A DNA stretch of 64,000 bases from Symmachiella dynata (GTDB lineage: Bacteria; Planctomycetota; Planctomycetia; Planctomycetales; Planctomycetaceae): positions 186,001 to 250,000 of the forward strand of contig NZ_CP036276.1 in the NCBI RefSeq assembly GCF_007747995.1, in the 5' to 3' direction. The notes under the pieces are model-generated. The model was not told where the DNA came from. It saw only the letters and a list, made by a program, of their open reading frames with translations, and did not search any database. Positions 44,278 through 53,392 of the stretch are shown one piece after another. The position numbers and the translations under genes were made by a program. How positions within the stretch are numbered: position 1 is the stretch's first letter; each line of letters starts with the position of its first letter.

Positions 44278-44760
44278 CTAACTGACCGCGTCCGAGAATT
44301 GCCGCCTACAGCAATGGCATTGGCCGTAGAAGCCTCTGGCAAATGCCGAAAACGCAGAGGGTTGCAGAATTGTCATGGCCGCCTTGTATGCCAGCGGAGC
44401 ACGATGGGCGTAGTGACGTTAGGTGACTCCTCCTGCCGAATGGCCAAGAATCTCGACGGATCACTTCGGCACGTGCTCGTCGTAATACGTCGCACAAGTC
44501 TTGCGAAGATCCTTGATCACCCATTGTTGTTCTTCTCCAGTATCGATGCTCGTCTTCCTTCCGATAGGAGTTCGCCGTTGCGCATAGACGCTAGGTTGAC
44601 AGTCACCGCCTGCACGAACGAGTGCCGTTTTCGGCCGTGACCCCCGCCGCTTGAAAATGAGAAATTTTCCCATTCCGACGACCGGATCCGCGGATTCGAC
44701 TTCGGATCGTGGAATAACGGTCTTCCGACGCCACGGTCGTACACCTTGGCTGAGGGCGGC
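44278..44760 (-). pseudogene. Decayed tyrosine-recombinase (integrase) C-terminal fragment
   Basis: On the minus strand the frame ending at 44278 reads 'WVIKDLRKTCATYYDEHVPK', then a stop (TGA), 'SVEILGHSAGGVT', another stop (TAA), and 'RHYAHRAPLAYKAAMT'. This is the recombinase core: Arg in 'DLRKTC', 'LGH', and the catalytic-Tyr region 'RHYAH', interrupted by two nonsense codons. The second TAA probably replaced a Tyr or similar codon just before RHY. The N-terminal half is missing; the frame is open upstream to about 44760 but no longer looks like an integrase. It is a relic of another element or an earlier insertion. A copy of the 23-bp palindrome lies inside it. Confidence 0.75.
44654..44676. 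repeat. 23-bp palindromic element, copy 3 (inverted relative to copies 1 and 2)
   Basis: AAAATGAGAAATTTTC continuing to CCATTCC. Its reverse complement aligns with the copies at 36146 and 36191. It sits within the integrase remnant. Confidence 0.7.
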
Positions 44761-44983
44761 AACAGGTGCGGAATTAGGTGTTTAGCTCCGAGACGAAGCC
44801 GACTTTGACATGAGCCCAACATGCTACGGGCTGACGATGACGGTTGCGCTCTTTGATCAGCGCGGCAGTTGATACAATGACGCTGCCGGGCGACGGCCTG
44901 GCGTTCTCGATTCACGGCTCCGGCCGTCGGCGCTTCTCACCTTCAGCGATGGCGGTGGGGTCGATTGAAAGAAGGTGATTCTG

Positions 44984-46021
44984 ATGTTGAGTGATGAGAC
45001 CCTTGATAAGGCGCCGGCTGATTTGGTGTCGCCGTTCTTTGCCGCTACGGCCGCCGTTCACGGCAGTATCTATCCGCTTCAAGAGAACCTGGAGTTCGAT
45101 GAATCTCGCGCTGTCCCTGACATTGAATTGATCAGGAACGCTTTAGCGGGTTGGCAGTCCATAGCAGATCGCGCTGGAGACAACTGTTATGAGTTGGCTC
45201 GCGACCTTCACGAATTCGGCCACCACTTCGTGGCAGTCAACAGCGGGCCCATATCAATCACGACGCCTTTGGGTGGCCCGCTCGTTGGCGGCCCATGGGA
45301 CAGCGGCGATTTAGAATGGTGGGGTGATAATGAGTGTGAATGGAGCCGTGTCGGGACCGCGCCGAGTTGGCACCATGTCGCGCTTGGCGTTGCGCGCCTT
45401 TTTCTTGCTGAGATCCAGCCAGCGTTCAGGCGTCTTGAGGATGTGTTGAAACGCCACACGGGAGACGACCCCAATACTGCTCATGCTGTTGTGTTCACGT
45501 ATGACGACATCGTCGGCAACGAGAGCATACTCCCAATCACGCTTCGGTGGCGCGAGTCCGACCTGGAGCGACTGCGCCTAAATCTCGAACGGGAATTGCT
45601 GCGAGCATGGGGAACGTGGTTTCCGGCAGGCTCGAAGTTCATAGCATTTGGCGACTTGCCGGAGGAAGAAAAGGAACAGGCGAAGTCTGGTTCCAGACCG
45701 GCGAAGGACGGCCGAACCCCGGATCAGCGAAATTACGACGTCACAGAGTATTTGGCGGAACACGGCGACCGAGACAAGAAGGTCACGTTGGAAGAGTTGG
45801 CCCACGCACTTGGCTGTTCGCCGCAAGCGGCCATGAGAACCGACGCTTGGAAGCTCTACAACACAAAATGGCAAGAGCGGCACGGTAAATGTCGAACCCG
45901 CAGCGGTAAGGGCCGGCGGCCTAACGTCGCCACTGATTTGACTGACGCGGCGGTACGGCGTCTCGCCGAGGAACAGGCGATTGACGACAGAGACAAGGTT
46001 GGTCAGTACGATCGTATCTGA
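44984..46021 (+). CDS. Hypothetical island protein with a possible C-terminal HTH
   Basis: The ATG at 44984 is preferred (AGAAGG 8 bases upstream); one 9 bases earlier is possible. The 345-residue product belongs to no family I recognise. Residues about 255-290 ('KVTLEELAHALGCSPQAAMRTDAWKLYNTKW') look like a helix-turn-helix, and the C-terminus is basic. Two hairpins, one a clear terminator, follow the stop codon. It may be a DNA-binding regulator of the element. Confidence 0.6.
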   Translation: MLSDETLDKAPADLVSPFFAATAAVHGSIYPLQENLEFDESRAVPDIELIRNALAGWQSIADRAGDNCYELARDLHEFGHHFVAVNSGPISITTPLGGPLVGGPWDSGDLEWWGDNECEWSRVGTAPSWHHVALGVARLFLAEIQPAFRRLEDVLKRHTGDDPNTAHAVVFTYDDIVGNESILPITLRWRESDLERLRLNLERELLRAWGTWFPAGSKFIAFGDLPEEEKEQAKSGSRPAKDGRTPDQRNYDVTEYLAEHGDRDKKVTLEELAHALGCSPQAAMRTDAWKLYNTKWQERHGKCRTRSGKGRRPNVATDLTDAAVRRLAEEQAIDDRDKVGQYDRI

Positions 46022-46035
46022 CGTTTCGTTCCACC

Positions 46036-46064
46036 CGGGCATTCCACACTGTGTGGAATGCCCG
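46036..46064. repeat. Perfect 29-bp palindrome (14-bp arms) before the replication-like module
   Basis: CGGGCATTCCACAC (46036-46049), one central T, then its exact reverse complement (46051-46064). It lies 15 bases after a stop codon, but no U-tract follows directly; the actual terminator is the next hairpin. The high symmetry could also mark a protein-binding site near the ParB-domain gene. Confidence 0.7.
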
Positions 46065-46086
46065 AGAAAATTCTGAAGTTATTTTG

Positions 46087-46110
46087 AGCCCGGGAATCCC
46101 GGGCTTTTTT
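46087..46110 (+). terminator. Rho-independent terminator after the 44984 gene
   Basis: AGCCCGGGA/TCCCGGGCT (46087-46095 with 46097-46105), a 9-bp GC-rich stem, is followed by TTTTTT. The very short loop will open to 3-5 bases in practice. Confidence 0.85.
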
Positions 46111-46213
46111 CGTTTCTTGTCCCCTTTCTTCCGGCACGGGGAGTGGAACGCGGGTGTGCTGTTGAAGGCCGAGCGATTCGGCCAACGCAAACAAACCCGT
46201 GGAGAAATGAGAA

Positions 46214-46426
46214 ATGGCTTTGATTGCCAAATTCTTGACGCCCCGTGAAATGGCGGTCCGTCTCAAGGTGAGTATTCATCTTGTCCGGTCCACTTTGGAA
46301 GACTTGGCCGACGTACCGCCGTGTGGATTCGCCGACTCCACGCCCGTGTATGACGAGGCTGCATTCGCGCGACTGAAGTACGAGCTAAACCTGCTTGAGG
46401 CCAAGGAGGGCGAGCGCAATGACTAG
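46214..46426 (+). CDS. Small HTH DNA-binding protein (excisionase/MerR-like)
   Basis: GGAG lies 9 bases before the ATG at 46214. The 70-residue product starts 'IAKFLTPREMAVRLKVSIHLVRSTLEDL', a winged-helix or MerR-type HTH, followed by the short 'FADSTPVYDEAAFARLKYEL' wing and helix seen in AlpA/excisionase-like proteins. It overlaps the next gene by 8 bases, so both are translated together. A role in control of excision or replication is likely. Confidence 0.75.
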   Translation: MALIAKFLTPREMAVRLKVSIHLVRSTLEDLADVPPCGFADSTPVYDEAAFARLKYELNLLEAKEGERND

Positions 46427-48083
46427 CAATCTGCTCGACCCCAACGACGCCAATCACGGGGTTGCGAAGGAAGCGACCAAGAAGACGACCACGAAACGAG
46501 GTAACAGTAGCTACACGAAGCGAGCGGATAAGGCGGCGCGCATCCAATCCGTTATTCGGGTGTACTGGCGGACGCACTCTGACCGCCAGATGGCGGAAAA
46601 AGCCGGTTGCACGCATCGGACTATTGCAAGCCATCGCCAGAAAATGGAGGAAGCTGGCGAAATCCTGCCCCGAATCGAGGAAAGTACCCAATTCATTCAA
46701 CCATGCTTGCGTGAGGTGGATACTTTTGCCATCGAACCCGCGCCCGAGAACGACAAACTGTACGATCCGATCCGCGAAGACGACCCGGCGTTCCTGTCGT
46801 TGGTCGAGGATATTCGCGTAAACGGCATCATCAACAGCATCGGCGTTTCGGCGGACGGCTATATCTTCGACGGCCACCGAAGATTTGCGGCTGCCCGGCA
46901 TTTAGGGCTGGATCGCCTCACGATCCGCATCGACCCTAACATCTCGCGACTCGCAGACCGCGATGCGTTTATTCGGAGGCTGCGTAGCTGCAACGAGCAG
47001 CGTGTGAAGACTACCGCAGAAGTGATGCGCGAAAGTTTGGTGACGATGGAGCCAGACACGTGGCAGCGGATGTGCGATTACCGCACTTCGGTCAGCAACG
47101 TAGACGGTGCGGAAGTGTTCCGCCTCATTGGTAGGAAGAAGCGTTCCCAAATCGTCCAGAAACGCGGCTTGGCCGATGCGATCGTTAAGGTGGTCAACGA
47201 CTACTACTCCAAGTACGGCACGACGAGCGACCGCAAGGTCTTCTACCTGCTGCTCAACTTGCCTGGACTTCTGCGCAACGACGTTCGAAAGACGCCTTTC
47301 GCCAACAATGACGAATGCTACCAGGACGTGACGGACCTGCTCACTCGATTGCGTCTGGACGGGTCCATCCCCTTCGATGCGATTGTCGACGAAACGCGGC
47401 CCGTCGTGGAGTGGGACACGCACCGCAGCGTCGGTCCGTTCATCACGCGAGAGCTGGAAAACCTATTCTCCGGCTATTGGCGGGACCTGCTGCAATCGCA
47501 GCCGAACCATGTGGAACTGCTGGTCGAGAAAAACACCGTGGCTTCTGCGCTCCGAAAGATCGCAGCCAAGTACACCTTGCCGATGACCAGTGGGCGGGGC
47601 TACTCGTCTTTGCCCCCGCGCAAGGCGATGGTGGACCGGTTCCGCGCGAGCGGGAAAGAGAAACTGATCGTTATCGCGGTGTCCGATTTTGACCCCGAGG
47701 GCCAGGACATTCCCAACGCCTTTGGTTTGAGCCTGCGCGACGATTTCGACATCGGCCCAGACGAACTTGTGATCATTAAGGCCGCTCTGACGCACCAGCA
47801 GACGCAGGAACTCGACCTGCACGAAGGGCAGATGGCCAAAGAGGATTCGTCCCGGTATCAGCGGTTCGTGGATGCGTATGGAGACCGCTGCTGGGAGCTA
47901 GAAGCGATTCCCACCGATACGCTCCGCGAAATCGTGGATGGCACCATCCAGCGGACCATCGACATGGATGCGTTCCGGAGTGAAGTTGAAAAGCAGCGGC
48001 AGGAACAGCGCGAACTAGACAAACACCGTCGAAGCGTCCGGGAACTGCTGTCGGACACCGACTGGGGAGGGGAGCTGACATGA
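46419..48083 (+). CDS. HTH-ParB-Toprim fusion protein
   Basis: The ATG at 46419 has AAGGAGGG 8 bases upstream and lies inside the end of the preceding gene. The 554-residue product has three parts. A Lys-rich N-terminus leads to an HTH (about 41-85, 'SDRQMAEKAGCTHRTIASHRQKM'). A ParB N-terminal-like domain follows (about 100-200, with 'DGHRRFAAARHLG' at 151-163). A middle region leads to a C-terminal Toprim-like domain with Glu370 in 'ELLVEK' and the 'DFDPEGQDIP' motif at Asp422 and Asp424. Toprim DxDPxG motifs occur in topoisomerase VI A/Spo11 and OLD-type nucleases. Together they suggest a protein that binds a site and cuts or handles DNA, perhaps an initiator or partition factor. The gene overlaps the primase gene by ATGA. 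Confidence 0.8.
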   Translation: MTSNLLDPNDANHGVAKEATKKTTTKRGNSSYTKRADKAARIQSVIRVYWRTHSDRQMAEKAGCTHRTIASHRQKMEEAGEILPRIEESTQFIQPCLREVDTFAIEPAPENDKLYDPIREDDPAFLSLVEDIRVNGIINSIGVSADGYIFDGHRRFAAARHLGLDRLTIRIDPNISRLADRDAFIRRLRSCNEQRVKTTAEVMRESLVTMEPDTWQRMCDYRTSVSNVDGAEVFRLIGRKKRSQIVQKRGLADAIVKVVNDYYSKYGTTSDRKVFYLLLNLPGLLRNDVRKTPFANNDECYQDVTDLLTRLRLDGSIPFDAIVDETRPVVEWDTHRSVGPFITRELENLFSGYWRDLLQSQPNHVELLVEKNTVASALRKIAAKYTLPMTSGRGYSSLPPRKAMVDRFRASGKEKLIVIAVSDFDPEGQDIPNAFGLSLRDDFDIGPDELVIIKAALTHQQTQELDLHEGQMAKEDSSRYQRFVDAYGDRCWELEAIPTDTLREIVDGTIQRTIDMDAFRSEVEKQRQEQRELDKHRRSVRELLSDTDWGGELT

Positions 48084-49183
48084 GCACTCTGGACCTTGCT
48101 TTGCTGTATGCCGACATGGGCCTGAGCGTGTTTCCTCTGCCTCGGGGATCGAAGGTTCCTCTCAAGGGTTTCCGGTGGACGGACTACCGTGAAAGGCAAG
48201 CCGATCGACATGAACTGCAGGAGTGGTTCGGTAGCGGCGAGCGGAATATCGGGATCATTACCGGCGATGTGAGCGGAGGGCTTGCGGTCCGCGACTTCGA
48301 CGAGAGGGAGGCATATCACCAATGGCGTGAATCCCACCGCATGGAGGCGGAGACCCTGCCCACGGTCAAGACGGCCCGAGGATTCCATGTTTACGCGCGG
48401 GGTCGGGCCGATACGACGAAGCAATACTCTGATGGCGAGTTCCGGGCGGGCGGGACTTACGTACTCGCCCCACCAAGTTTGCACCCCAGCGGTGTGACCT
48501 ACAGCTGGACCAGGTCATTTCGCGGTGTTGAGATTCCCGAGGTGGATTTGGGGGCGGTTGGATGGCTCCAAGACCCGTCGTGCAACATAGAAACGGAGAA
48601 ACGTAGAAACGTAAGCAATGTCTGTGTTTCTATGTTGCAGATGGACGGCGTTTTGCAAGCAATCAAAAAGTGCATACCGTCACAAGTTGGACATCGACAC
48701 AAGTGCCTGTTTCGACTGGCGCGTGAGCTCAAAGCGATTGCGGAGCTAGCCGACCTCAAGGCCAAGGCTCTCCGTCCGGTTCTTTTGGAATGGCATCATC
48801 AGGCGTTGCCCACAATCGGCACGAAGGACTTTTCGACTTCATGGTTGGAATTCTGCTCGGCGTGGGATCGAGTCCGCTATCCCGCAGGTACATCTCCCGT
48901 TGACGAGGCGTGGCAGGCCGCGTTGAGCGCAGATTTCCCGCCCGAGCTAGCGGATTGTGACAATGCGAAGATTGGTAGGCTCGCGGGATTGTGCTGGCAG
49001 TTGCAGATTAGGCAGGGCGAGCAACCGTTCTTCCTGGATTCACGAACGGCTGGGCAACTGTTGGACGTGGAACACACCGTCGCATGGCGATGGCTTCGAG
49101 GGTTGGTTTCCGCAGGTGTTCTGGAACTGGTGCGTAGCGGCGGCCGTGGGCGAGCAAACATATACCGATATTTGAAGGACTGA
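48080..49183 (+). CDS. Primase-polymerase (prim-pol) domain protein
   Basis: Translationally coupled to the previous gene (ATGA). Residues 5-175 of the 367-residue product match the bifunctional DNA primase/polymerase family: 'GLSVFPLPRGSKVPL', 'NIGIITGDVSGGLAVRDFDE' with the metal-binding D-x-D, 'TARGFHVYAR', and 'GGTYVLAPPSLHPSG'. A linker rich in short repeats ('NIETEKRRNVSNV') leads to a C-terminal part that ends in a winged-helix-like region ('LDVEHTVAWRWLRGLVSAGVLEL'). No helicase domain is present. The protein would synthesise primers for element replication, as in plasmids, phages and satellites. Confidence 0.88.
   Translation: MSTLDLALLYADMGLSVFPLPRGSKVPLKGFRWTDYRERQADRHELQEWFGSGERNIGIITGDVSGGLAVRDFDEREAYHQWRESHRMEAETLPTVKTARGFHVYARGRADTTKQYSDGEFRAGGTYVLAPPSLHPSGVTYSWTRSFRGVEIPEVDLGAVGWLQDPSCNIETEKRRNVSNVCVSMLQMDGVLQAIKKCIPSQVGHRHKCLFRLARELKAIAELADLKAKALRPVLLEWHHQALPTIGTKDFSTSWLEFCSAWDRVRYPAGTSPVDEAWQAALSADFPPELADCDNAKIGRLAGLCWQLQIRQGEQPFFLDSRTAGQLLDVEHTVAWRWLRGLVSAGVLELVRSGGRGRANIYRYLKD
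48581..48639. repeat. Intragenic hairpin with 8-base-periodic AGAAACG repeats
   Basis: A 14-bp perfect inverted repeat (48581-48594 with 48626-48639; TGCAACATAGAAAC) encloses three AGAAACG units starting at 48589, 48597 and 48605. It lies in the linker-coding part of the primase gene. Confidence 0.7.
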
Positions 49184-49349
49184 TCATGTACGCGAATAAG
49201 CACGATCGGCTTACGGAAACGAGTACTGGTTGATCAACGGCGGCGGGGGATGACCTGATCCCGAGCCCAATCAGGAGGAAACGAAGTCGCTTTCGCGCAC
49301 GCACCCGCGCGAGAGCCGAACAAAAAACCTTAGAACGTGAGGAATCTCG

Positions 49350-49952
49350 ATGGACGCTGAGAAGAAAAACCAACTAACGAAACGACTGATGCGAGAAAAG
49401 CGATGGCAAGAGGCTGTCGATTGGAAGAATCGCCGCATCAAAAAGCACCGTGACGCAGGATTGCTCAGGCCGGAAGCAAGCGATGCGGCGTGGCGAGAGC
49501 TGGAGAAGGAATTCCCTCCGCTCGAGCAATCCCCCGACCATGTTGCGGCGCCCGTCCGCAATATACCGCCCGTGGATCCGTTGGATCAGCCGATTGCGCT
49601 GTTTGGCGGGAAATCGCTCCGGCAGATGACAGCAGAGCGGCGGAAGGAGTGGGCGGTTGCGCAAATCATCGAAACCGAATTGCCTTGGACAGATCTGCCT
49701 GAGGGATCGGAGATCGGCGAATACGTAGTTGAGGACATGGATTGGGCTGTGAAGAACCTGCTGCTCGTAACCAAGAGAATCGACGAGGAAGAGAAGCGTT
49801 TCGAGATCGACTGGAGCAAGGCCGTGACGCCTCCGCCAACCGCATGGGGCGTGGGAAGACTTCGCAGAATGCTGCGCGATCCCAGTGATTTCGAATGGCA
49901 GTTGCAAGACCACGCTGATACGCAATATCCAGGCGATGACGAAGGAGTGTAG
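49350..49952 (+). CDS. Hypothetical island protein, paralogous N-terminus to 35893-36579
   Basis: The ATG follows GAGGAA by 6-7 bases. The 200-residue, highly charged product starts with 'LTKRLMREKRWQEAVDWKNR' and '...AAWRELEKEFPPLE', matching residues 31-85 of the protein at 35893. The remainder is helical with Trp-rich patches. No family or catalytic motif is recognised. It lies between the primase and integrase-proximal genes. Confidence 0.65.
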   Translation: MDAEKKNQLTKRLMREKRWQEAVDWKNRRIKKHRDAGLLRPEASDAAWRELEKEFPPLEQSPDHVAAPVRNIPPVDPLDQPIALFGGKSLRQMTAERRKEWAVAQIIETELPWTDLPEGSEIGEYVVEDMDWAVKNLLLVTKRIDEEEKRFEIDWSKAVTPPPTAWGVGRLRRMLRDPSDFEWQLQDHADTQYPGDDEGV

Positions 49953-49997
49953 CTCCGGGATGTGTGCGCCGCCGACGATGGAAGTAGAGGTCGTGAG

Positions 49998-50207
49998 ATG
50001 ACGACATCGAGGACGCCGGGTGTAATCCGAGCCGATGAGGCGTACAGCGCCGCTGAATTCCGGCGACGTGCTGGACTTGGTGATTTTGCGTGGCGCCAGG
50101 TTCGGAGAAAGATGCGAGTCGTAAAAGTCGGGAAGAAGTGCTTCGTCCTCGGTGCGGATTGGTTAGCGTACCTTTCCCGAATCGCAGATGATCAGGAATC
50201 AGCTTGA
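49998..50207 (+). CDS. Small HTH protein, excisionase-like
   Basis: Start at ATG 49998 (AGAGGT upstream); an upstream GTG-type start adds 12 residues. The 69-residue product reads 'AYSAAEFRRRAGLGDFAWRQVRRKMRVVKVGKKCFVLGADWLAYLSRI'. This is the usual excisionase/AlpA arrangement of helix, short turn, recognition helix and a C-terminal 'wing' ending in 'WLAYL'. Its place directly before the integrase supports a recombination-directionality role. Confidence 0.7.
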   Translation: MTTSRTPGVIRADEAYSAAEFRRRAGLGDFAWRQVRRKMRVVKVGKKCFVLGADWLAYLSRIADDQESA

Positions 50208-50238
50208 CTTCGAGCACCTTTGCGGCGAACATAAAAGC

Positions 50239-50272
50239 GAGCCGTCAAGGTGCTGGAACACCAAGACGGCTC
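50239..50272. repeat. Hairpin between the excisionase-like gene and the integrase
   Basis: GAGCCGTC (50239-50246) pairs with GACGGCTC (50265-50272), and GGTG pairs with CACC inside, so the whole 34 bases fold into one stem-loop. No U-tract follows on the plus strand; on the minus strand it is followed by GCTTTTAT. It may slow transcription into the integrase gene or act as a binding site. Confidence 0.5.
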
Positions 50273-50398
50273 TATCCACAACGCAACCCTAGCGAGAGGG
50301 TCACATCATGGCTGCTACCAATTCTACACGCCGATCGCTTGTAGCGAAACGCGCGATCCTTTCGCAGGGGTTCTCCGTCATTCCGCGAAAGGTAGACG

Positions 50399-51743
<1,345 letters not shown>

Positions 51744-51960
51744 TTGCGTCGTAACGTTTTGATTTGGTTGGGCTTATGGTGCTTTTCTTCCGGGGGGATA
51801 TTACCGGAAATCACCGAAGCTGCCGTTACCAAAATCAGGCCGAAGCAAGTTCGGAGTTTAACCGAAATCGTCACCAAATTGCCAGTGACAAATTGCCCGT
51901 GAGCAGACCACCAACGACTCCGGTCTTCTCTCCCTTTGAGGTTAAGATCAGGCGCTCGGC

Positions 51961-52854
51961 TCAAGTTAGACTGTTGTTCCAGCCTAAAGGTTCACGGTTT
52001 TGCTTCCATTGCTCAGGGATGCCGGTCGGTCCAACCCTCAATGCGATAATTCCGCCAATGATGGCACATGTTGTGTCCATATCGCCGCCGACTCGAACTG
52101 CCGTCCACATCGCCTCGCTATAGTCATTGAGAAAGGCAGCAGCCATCCAGAGACAAAACGGGACGGTGTCCTGAGCACTAATCTGGACCCCGCAGCCAAC
52201 TTGCGAAGCCACCGTAGACGCCCCCGTATCGAGAGGATATTTGGCTGCCCATTCAAGGCGGCGACGAACTTCGCTTTGATCAATCTTGGAGATGACCCAA
52301 GGGATCAAGTCTTCCGCAGGTTCGGATTTGCACCGCCATGCCCAGCCCGCAGCCAAGGCGATTGCAATAGCACCGACCTGAGCCTCTGAGTTTGCATGAG
52401 TCACTTCTGCTGAGAGAGCAGCTTGCTCAATGGTCAGTTCAACATCATCTGCGAACCAGGCACCAAGTGGCGCCACCCGCATTGCCGCCCCGTTGCCAAA
52501 TGAGCCGCTTCCACCAAACATCTGCTGGCTCAGTGGCTTCCAACATTCGCCCAGCGCAACGTTCTCCAGCAAACGTCGAGCACCGGCCCCGTAACCACGA
52601 TTGGGTTCCGCCTGAAATCGTTCGGCAAATCGCTGCGCAAGAACGTCCTGATCGACGCACGCACAGTCACGAAGTGTTTCCATCAGGGCAAGTGCCATTT
52701 CCGTATCGTCCGTGTAGTTCCACGGCGGTGTCGGGGGGCGGTGACCTGTCGCTTCGGCGGCAACGTCCGGCGAGAAGAATTGCTGGCCAAATGCATCCCC
52801 AATCGAAAGGCCGTCCAGTGACAAACACGCTCTGTCCCATCGATCGTTTGACAT
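51961..52854 (-). CDS. ADP-ribosylglycohydrolase family protein
   Basis: ATG at 52854 with GAGG upstream; a TTG six bases earlier is in frame. The 297-residue product has the ADP-ribosylglycohydrolase (DraG-like) fold with the paired metal motifs 'NYTDDTEMAL' near the start and 'VGGDMDTTCAIIGGI' near the C-terminus, plus 'GNGAAMRVAPLG'. The enzyme removes ADP-ribose from proteins or small molecules; the target is not evident. It lies just outside the island, so it is chromosomal. No ADP-ribosyltransferase is nearby. Confidence 0.92.
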   Translation of the reverse strand: MSNDRWDRACLSLDGLSIGDAFGQQFFSPDVAAEATGHRPPTPPWNYTDDTEMALALMETLRDCACVDQDVLAQRFAERFQAEPNRGYGAGARRLLENVALGECWKPLSQQMFGGSGSFGNGAAMRVAPLGAWFADDVELTIEQAALSAEVTHANSEAQVGAIAIALAAGWAWRCKSEPAEDLIPWVISKIDQSEVRRRLEWAAKYPLDTGASTVASQVGCGVQISAQDTVPFCLWMAAAFLNDYSEAMWTAVRVGGDMDTTCAIIGGIIALRVGPTGIPEQWKQNREPLGWNNSLT

Positions 52855-53392
52855 TTTCAAAACCTCAAGTCAGGAGTCGGTATGCATCACCTATGGTATA
52901 CAACAAAACCGCACTGAGTACCTGCCCCGTGAGTGCTAGGATCAATTTAGTTCTTAAAGGAGTGGTGCCGGTTTACGCCGTCAAAAGCAGCCTTTCTTGT
53001 TGTTTTGGGAATAGTCCGAGGGACACCGGTTCGCAGGAAAAGTTCGCAATGCTCGTCTTGGAGACGATTGAATAACGAACCGTTGGGGCAGATTTGGTGT
53101 CAGAGGCATGGTAATCTGTTGTCTCGGAAGTCGCGATGCCGCTGAGAACTGCCGGCCAGAGAACGATTCGCGTTCCTACAAGTTCGATGAATTGACCACG
53201 TGCTTGTGACAATCAACACGGCTCGACATCCTGCGGCTGATCTGGGTGAGTTATCGATACGAATAGGGCGTGCTATCGATGAGAAGACGATCAACTGGGG
53301 TCGTGCGGCGGCGGTTATTGGCGCCTAGCAGCTGGAGCGGCGTTGAATGATTTGTTGGTGCGGGTCCGATTCAAGTAGAGGGTGTGACAGAT
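52855..53392 (+). other. Intergenic region between divergent genes
   Basis: About 540 bases without a supported gene. A short frame at 52973-53212 on the minus strand has no domain. Confidence 0.4.

Noticed and set aside
44517-44915. 132-residue minus-strand open frame with WENFSFSSGGG
   Set aside because: It is an alternative frame over the integrase relic and one palindrome copy; it has no ribosome site and no domain.
48581-48639. CRISPR-like repeat array
   Set aside because: The units are only 7-8 bases, contiguous and coding; there are no spacers and no cas genes in the window.
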